Notes under the pieces: model-generated
Database searches by the model: none
The model's input: the letters and a program-made list of their open reading frames with translations, nothing else
What the model was told of the DNA's origin: nothing
Assembly (NCBI GenBank): GCA_963556195.1
Contig: OY744544.1
Span: 49,785,825-49,849,824 of the forward strand
Direction: 5' to 3'
Source: Sepiola atlantica
Taxonomy: Eukaryota > Mollusca > Cephalopoda > Sepiida > Sepiolidae
DNA length: 64,000 nucleotides
Position numbers and translations under genes: made by a program
Shown here: positions 58,765-64,000 of the stretch, in pieces
Position numbering within the stretch: the stretch's first letter is position 1
Layout of the letters: each line of letters begins with the position of its first letter

Positions 58765-58828
58765 TACAACAACATCCGGACCAAGGTTTCAGATCCGAGA
58801 AAATCGGACCTTCATCAGCGGAGTCGTA
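58765..58828 (-). ncRNA. Hammerhead ribozyme motif, family B left
   Basis: Exact reverse complement of the right-hand motif at every conserved position (core complement of 58812-58818; cleavage triplet GTC). Points outward, away from the coding remnant. Confidence 0.78.
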
Positions 58829-58879
58829 TAGCTTAATGAGTGAGAACAACCGCCAGGAATTTCAAAATATTGTCCGTTG

Positions 58880-59075
58880 GAAATTAATAGAAAGACGAAA
58901 ACCATATTCCCCAATATCAGGCCGCTGTGCACTTTGCGATGCTGAAAAATATAACATCTTGCGAACCATCAATGACCCTAACATTATATGCCTAAACAAA
59001 AAAGGGGAGATATATAAGGACTGTATCCACAGAAGAAAAGCACTTCTGATAAATTGGGCAGAACAAAATACATAA
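58880..59075 (+). pseudogene. Penelope-like endonuclease C-terminal tail, family B
   Basis: Frame reads WKLIERRKPYSPISGR, CALCDAEKYNILRTINDPN, ICLNKKGEIYKDCIHRRKAL, LINWAEQNT and a stop at 59073-59075. It is colinear with the family A endonuclease from WKIIERKPSFSP onward. Everything N-terminal, including the YIG core, is missing. The codons before it (from 58761) are antisense hammerhead sequence and not protein-coding. Confidence 0.82.
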
Positions 59076-59269
59076 GTCATAACCGCAGAGTACCCAGAAT
59101 ACAGACTTTTAGGATTTCGGATTTCACAATGATGAATTCGCCTTCCGAATTTCGGATTGAACTGTATGGTATCCCGACTGTGGCCCTAAACTCTATTTCC
59201 ATTATTGCATGTTTTAATTATGGATGGTTTTTATATTTATGTATATAACTGTTTTTAAATTTTTAATTT

Positions 59270-59765
59270 GTAAATTAAAAAAAAAAAATTTTTTAATTTT
59301 TTTTAATTTTAAAATTTTTTTTAAATTTTTTAAATTTTTAATTCTAATTTTTATTTTATTTTTATTTTTTAAAAAATTGAATTCTAATTTCAAATTTCAA
59401 ATGTGGAGTACCCCATATCCCCATTTTTCCTTCTCTTGCCTTTTATCTTTTATTTTTATTTTTACACAATTTTGTTATCATTTATTTTATCTAACAGTGT
59501 ATTTATTTCCTCCTTGATTTATATTTATTTTTTCTTCATTATTTTTTTTTTTTCATAATTTTTTCTTCATTATTTTTCTTCATTTTTCTTTATATTTATA
59601 TTTCTCTTTATTTTTCTTTATTTTTCTTTATTTTTCTTTATTATTTTTCTTTATTATTTTTCTTCATTTTTCATTTTTCATTTTTCATTTTTCTTTATTT
59701 TTCTTTATTTTTCTTCATTATTTTTCTTCATTATTATTCTTTTTCATCTTTCTTTATTCCCCCCC
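59270..59765 (+). repeat. T-rich low-complexity 3' UTR with (TTTTTCTTTA)n
   Basis: Runs of TTTTTAAA then TTTTTCTTTATT units; the equivalent of the A/T-rich 3' UTR in family A. Confidence 0.85.
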
Positions 59766-60321
59766 TTTTATTATTAGTACCTTAATTGTTTTATGATTAG
59801 TACCACTACGACTTCATAAATTTATAAATGGTGTGACTACAATTTATTTAATTATAAGTTTTATTTTTAATGATTTATTATTTAATATTTAATATTTTTA
59901 GAAATAATTTATTACATTAGCATATTATTTCAATATAATTTTTGATTTTATAATTTTATAATTTATATATTTTTTAACTTAATATAATTTTATTTTTATT
60001 TTTATTTTTATTTTTATTTTTAACGTTATCTCCATTTACTTTCGATAAGATATATAGCGTCTCTATTAGTTAAATTTAAATACTTTCCATAACGGCCACG
60101 TAATTCCACGCACGTGACAATTTAAACATGCCATCTGTCCAACTGTTAACGTTATTCCCATTTAATTTCTTGCTTTTTCGATATACAGCGTTGCTGTTGT
60201 TTTGATCCATAACTGACTACGAATATTCCACGCACGTGACAATTTTAAATCTGAAAGTGTTCCATCTTTCCAACGGACAATATTTTGAAATTCCTGGCGG
60301 TTGTTCTCACTCATTAAGCTA

Positions 60322-60385
60322 TACGACTCCGCTGATGAAGGTCCGATTTTCTCGGATCTGAAACCTTGGTCCGGATGTTGTTGTA
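60322..60385 (+). ncRNA. Hammerhead ribozyme motif, family B right
   Basis: Stem I: TACGAC (60322-60327) with GTTGTA (60380-60385) and TCCG (60328-60331) with CGGA (60372-60375), a TGTT bulge between. Core CTGATGA at 60332-60338. Stem II AGGTCCG/CGGATCT (60339-60345, 60353-60359), seven pairs, 7-nt loop. GAAA 60360-60363. Stem III A-T plus CC/GG with a TT loop. Triplet GTC, cut predicted after 60371. Every invariant base is present. Confidence 0.82.
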
Positions 60386-60399
60386 ACACTTTATTTAAT

Positions 60400-60403
60400 A
60401 TTA

Positions 60404-60487
<84 letters not shown>

Positions 60488-60521
60488 TTATATATATATA
60501 TATTATATATATATATATATA

Positions 60522-60553
<32 letters not shown>

Positions 60554-60579
60554 TAATATTATATATATATATATATATA

Positions 60580-60611
<32 letters not shown>

Positions 60612-60633
60612 TAATATTATATATATATATATA

Positions 60634-60692
<59 letters not shown>
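60400..60692. repeat. (TA)n interrupted by TTAATATTA, about 8 sub-repeats
   Basis: Alternating (TA)n and ATTAATATTA blocks; the sub-repeat derives from the AATATTAATAA end of the family B terminal repeat. Confidence 0.93.
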
Positions 60693-60707
60693 GATATATA
60701 TGGTTTT

Positions 60708-60752
60708 AGTGCAAAGTAAAATAGTAAGTATAAACCCTTGCAAAACATGATT
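60708..60752 (-). repeat. Inverted copy of the 48464-48508 block
   Basis: AGTGCAAAGTAAAATAGTAA ... CAAAACATGATT. Confidence 0.8.
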
Positions 60753-61074
60753 CTGGTTGTATTTCATCATAATACAACCACAATTTAATTAAAACCTACA
60801 TAATTACATTATTTTAATTCGTATCAAAATAATTTTAATGAAATCCGTGTATATAATTCCATCATACTAATGATTGAATTTTAAACGATGTTAATGAAAT
60901 AAGAAACTTTAAATGTAAACTTTTTTATCGATTTTTTTTATGTAAAAAATAAAAGGAAAATGCGATATACTCGTACAGTTGGTCGATTACTGATTATATC
61001 ATAACATTCAGTTGATGTTTCAATTCTCTTCGTTTATTTTATTACTAGAATGACAATGTCTGAAAAAAGGTGAA

Positions 61075-61075
<1 letters not shown>
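60753..61075. other. No gene recognised
   Basis: AT-rich; nothing supported. Confidence 0.4.

Positions 61076-61131
<56 letters not shown>
61076..61131. repeat. (TA)n microsatellite
   Basis: Pure TA tract. Confidence 0.97.
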
Positions 61132-61140
<9 letters not shown>

Positions 61141-61169
61141 AACTTAGTTCACCCCAAATAAGGCAAGTT

Positions 61170-61710
61170 ACCACTGTAGACGTAACGGGCTACTGAGAAT
61201 TAGGGAGATGTGCGGTGGAATGTCTGTTTACATTAGTTTTAAATTTCTGCATGTCAGTACAATCAAGGAAACAGGAAGCAGAGAGGGAGTTCCAAAGGCT
61301 CGCGGGAAGAAGCTATTGGAGTAGAAGGCTGTCTGTCATCTGACAACCTCAACATTGAATGGATAGGATTTAGCTGATTACGAGGTGGACGAGTTTACTT
61401 ACGTCGAGGGTGCACCAGAACATCAAGTTCATCGGAGAACATTCCATTAAAGTACTTGTAAAGCAAGCAAAACGATGCAACATTGTAGTGATGGGACAGG
61501 GGCTGAAACTTGATGGATAGTGAGTCACCTATTAGATTGGCGACCCTTATTGGACCTTATCTAAGAGGGAGAGACTAGTTGATGGTGCACCAGCCCATAT
61601 GTGACAACCATACTCCGCGCATGGGCGGATGGTGGCTTTGTAGAAATGTAAGATAGTGTCAGGTGTTTCAAATTCCTTGCATTCAACACGTAATCAGCGA
61701 CCCCACTGTC
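61170..61710 (-). pseudogene. Jockey/CR1-type LINE, RT C-terminal end
   Basis: Minus strand: FETPDTILHFYKATIRPCAE, YGCHIWAGAPSTSLSLLDKV, then shifted frames with LSIKFQPLSHHYNVASF, LYKYFNGMFSDELDVLV and LWNSLSASCFLDCTDMQKF, KTNVNRH. Same family as 25855-26395. It is truncated 5' of the FYKATIRP block and has at least four frame breaks. Confidence 0.8.
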
Positions 61711-61993
61711 ATGATCTGCCCCTTGGATAGTTTCGTAAACATGCTAGCTGCGTTTTGTTTGGTTTTATTTACATTTTTCGTATTTTCCGAATTATAAATC
61801 GGCTTGTATTTTTTATAAACTTGTTAAACATAGAAATAGGCTGCCGAAACGAATTCGAGGGTTTAGCGGGCCCCTCTGAACCGACTTATCGAGCCGTGAG
61901 CATTTTCTCTGGTCGCATTTATATCGATATTTATCGACAAGATTAACTTGTTTCCATGATTTTAGTTATTGTTATGTAACAATTCAATTCACT
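61711..61993. other. No gene recognised
   Basis: Unremarkable lead-in to the satellite. Confidence 0.4.
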
Positions 61994-63264
61994 AAATAAT
62001 TGAAAGAGAAAACGATACTGTAACAATTAAATGTTACTTTTCAAATCTTATTTGCCAAAATATTAACAGAATAATAAAAATAATTGAAAGAGAAAACGAT
62101 ACTGTAACAATTAAATGCAACTTTTCAAATCTTATTTGCCAAAATATTAACAGAATAATAAAAATAATTGAAAGAGAAAACGATACTGTAACAATTAAAT
62201 GCAACTTTTCAAATCTTATTTGCCAAAATATTAACAGCATAATAAAAATAATTGAAAGAGAAAACGATACTGTAAAAATTAAATGCAACTTTTCAAATCT
62301 TATTTGCCAAACTATTAACAGCATAATAAAAATAATTGAAAGAGAAAACGATACTGTAACAATTAAATGTTACTTTTCAAATCTTATTTGCCAAAATATT
62401 AACAGCATAATAAATATAATTGAAAGAGAAAACGATACTGTAACAATTAAATGTTACTTTTCAAATCTTATTTGCCAAACTATTAACAGCATAATAAAAA
62501 TAATTGAAAGAGAAAACGATACTGTAACAATTAAATGTTACTTTTCAAATCTTATTTGCCAAAATATTAACAGAATAATAAAAATAATTGAAAGAGAAAA
62601 CGATACTGTAACAATTAAATGTTACTTTTCAAATCTTATTTGCCAAAATATTAACAGCATAATAAATATAATTGAAAGAGAAAACGATACTGTAACAATT
62701 AAATGTTACTTTTCAAATCTTATTTGCCAAACTATTAACAGCATAATAAAAATAATTGAAAGAGAAAACGATACTGTAACAATTAAATGTTACTTTTCAA
62801 ATCTTATTTGCCAAAATATTAACAGAATAATAAAAATAATTGAAAGAGAAAACGATACTGTAACAATTAAATGCAACTTTTCAAATCTTATTTGCCAAAA
62901 TATTAACAGAATAATAAAAATAATTGAAAGAGAAAACGATACTGTAACAATTAAATGCAACTTTTCAAATCTTATTTGCCAAAATATTAACAGCATAATA
63001 AAAATAATTGAAAGAGAAAACGATACTGTAACAATTAAATGCAACTTTTCAAATCTTATTTGCCAAACTATTAACAGCATAATAAATATAATTGAAAGAG
63101 AAACCGATACTGTAACAATTAAATGCAACTTTTCAAATCTTATTTGCCAAAATATTAACAGCATAATAAATATAATTGAAAGAGAAATAGATACTGTAAC
63201 AATTAAATGCAACTTTTCAAATCTTTTTTGCCAAAATATTAACAATATAATAAAAATAATTTAA
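61994..63264 (+). repeat. 84-bp satellite, 15 units, open on the plus strand
   Basis: Unit of exactly 84 bp (AATTGAAAGAGAAAACGATA ... ACAGCATAATAAAAAT). From the TAA at 61993-61995 to the TAA at 63262-63264 one plus-strand frame stays open for 422 codons without an ATG, giving a 28-residue repeat IIERENDTVTIKC(N/Y)FSNLIC followed by Q(N/T)IN(S/R)IIK. On the minus strand the GTTAC variants create stops. Most likely a non-coding satellite; see findings. Confidence 0.95.
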
Positions 63265-63818
63265 AGACGTTCCATCGATTTTTTTTTTCACACTTATTTT
63301 TTGATAACTTATATTTATTCATTTAATTATTTTTATAAGAAAATAAATATTTTCTTAAAAAAACTTATTAATAGAAAAGACAAAAAACGGGGAACAATTA
63401 GAAAACAAAAATGAAAGTTTAAGACACCGTCGGGTAAATACAGCCAGTTACTACTAAACTACATTTAACACAAATAAAATGAATATTCAGGCAATTTGGG
63501 GTTAGGGTTTGTTTTGCGATCGAGAGTTGGAAAACAGTTAAACACTTTTTTATACCGATAAATACATAAGTATATAGATGGATCATTTTGGTGACTTTAT
63601 TCTTCTTTTGTGGACAGAGTGCAGTGTTAATTCTTAAAACAATTAAATGGCGGTAAATATTTTATCAGACAGAATAACTGCACAAAAATGAGTCATATTT
63701 AAAAATATATACAAAAGGTAACATTGGGGGCTTTTTAGCATTGATTAACTTTCTATATTTGGTATCTTCGCCTTTCTAGGAATGTGCTCGGTGGCCTTTC
63801 GTTTTATGCATATACAGA

Positions 63819-63823
<5 letters not shown>
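63265..63823. other. No gene recognised
   Basis: AT-rich; nothing supported. Confidence 0.4.
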
Positions 63824-63858
<35 letters not shown>

Positions 63859-64000
63859 AAAACGCATATATATATATATAAAGATATATATAGAGATATA
63901 TATATATATATACATTTATGTATATATATATACGTATATAGATTTATGTATGTATATACGTATATAGATGTATATATGTATATACATCTATATACAGTTA
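63824..64000. repeat. (TA)n and ATATGT-rich low complexity
   Basis: TA tract to 63855, then TATATGTATATAC-type sequence to the window end. Confidence 0.9.

Larger units (their letters stand above)
58652..60410 (+). mobile_element. Penelope-like element, family B, with inverted 5' terminal repeat
   Basis: An antisense terminal-repeat fragment (58652-58883, with an outward hammerhead) is fused directly to a 5'-truncated plus-strand endonuclease tail (58880-59075), followed by a T-rich 3' UTR (59270-59760), two ~130-bp repeats ending CCACGCACGTGACAATTT (60105-60122, 60230-60247) and the terminal repeat with a sense hammerhead (60262-60408). The two inverted arms (58737-58883, 60262-60408) are about 147 bp. 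The segment 58652-58740 also matches the family A tail (11020-11075). Confidence 0.83.

Noticed and set aside
58761..58879. N-terminal part of the 104-residue frame (QQHPDQGFRSEKIGPSS...)
   Set aside because: It is antisense hammerhead and terminal-repeat sequence, duplicated inverted at 60262-60408, not protein.

Overview
This window looks like intergenic, repeat-saturated DNA from a large AT-rich animal genome. Its make-up (many long (TA)n tracts, several Penelope-like element families carrying hammerhead-ribozyme motifs, jockey/CR1-type LINE remains, mariner and Helitron fossils, short solo LTRs, long satellites) fits a mollusc, and a cephalopod such as an octopus best. That assignment is inferred from repeat content; no host gene confirms it. 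I found no intact host protein-coding gene, rRNA or functional tRNA.

Layout: 1-1.7 kb, minus-strand Helitron Rep/helicase pseudogene. 1.7-6.9 kb, degenerate local repeats and a ~28-bp minisatellite. 6.9-11.1 kb, a palindromic pair of Penelope-like elements (family A) with GIY-YIG endonuclease frames and a hammerhead motif at each outer end. 11.2-13.1 kb, a second Penelope family (C) as an RT fossil split by an antisense solo LTR; a sister LTR with a 5-bp target duplication lies at 17.7 kb. 13.6-23 kb, interspersed and tandem repeats, a tRNA-like SINE piece and a perfect 37-bp hairpin. 24.7-26.4 kb, two LINE fossils. 28-36 kb, hammerhead-like motifs, a 1.1-kb palindrome, a mariner relic with terminal repeats and a separate GIY-YIG fossil. 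36.6-37.4 kb, an eight-copy tandem array. 38.2-40.0 kb, LINE reverse-transcriptase pseudogene. 41.6-43.3 and 49.2-49.8 kb, more family C inverted elements. 43.8-44.5 kb, mariner transposase fossil. 50.7-52.4 kb, 52-bp satellite. 52.5-55.9 kb, a DNA transposon with ~0.3-kb terminal inverted repeats enclosing a broken cysteine-rich, nuclease-like gene. 58.6-60.4 kb, Penelope family B with hammerhead motifs at both ends. 61.2-61.7 kb, LINE fossil. 62.0-63.3 kb, 84-bp satellite in codon phase.

The unifying observation is architectural. At least four loci (6.9-11.0, 34.3-35.3, 41.7-42.7, 58.7-60.4 kb, plus a short one at 49.2-49.8 kb) share one plan: two inverted copies of a Penelope terminal repeat, each holding a hammerhead-type motif oriented outward, with or without a truncated RT/endonuclease frame between them, and usually bordered by (TA)n. 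Hammerhead ribozymes in Penelope-like elements are known; the consistently inverted, outward-facing arrangement across several families in one window deserves a second look. The second candidate novelty is the long-TIR transposon at 52.5-55.9 kb, which I tentatively compare with the Academ superfamily.
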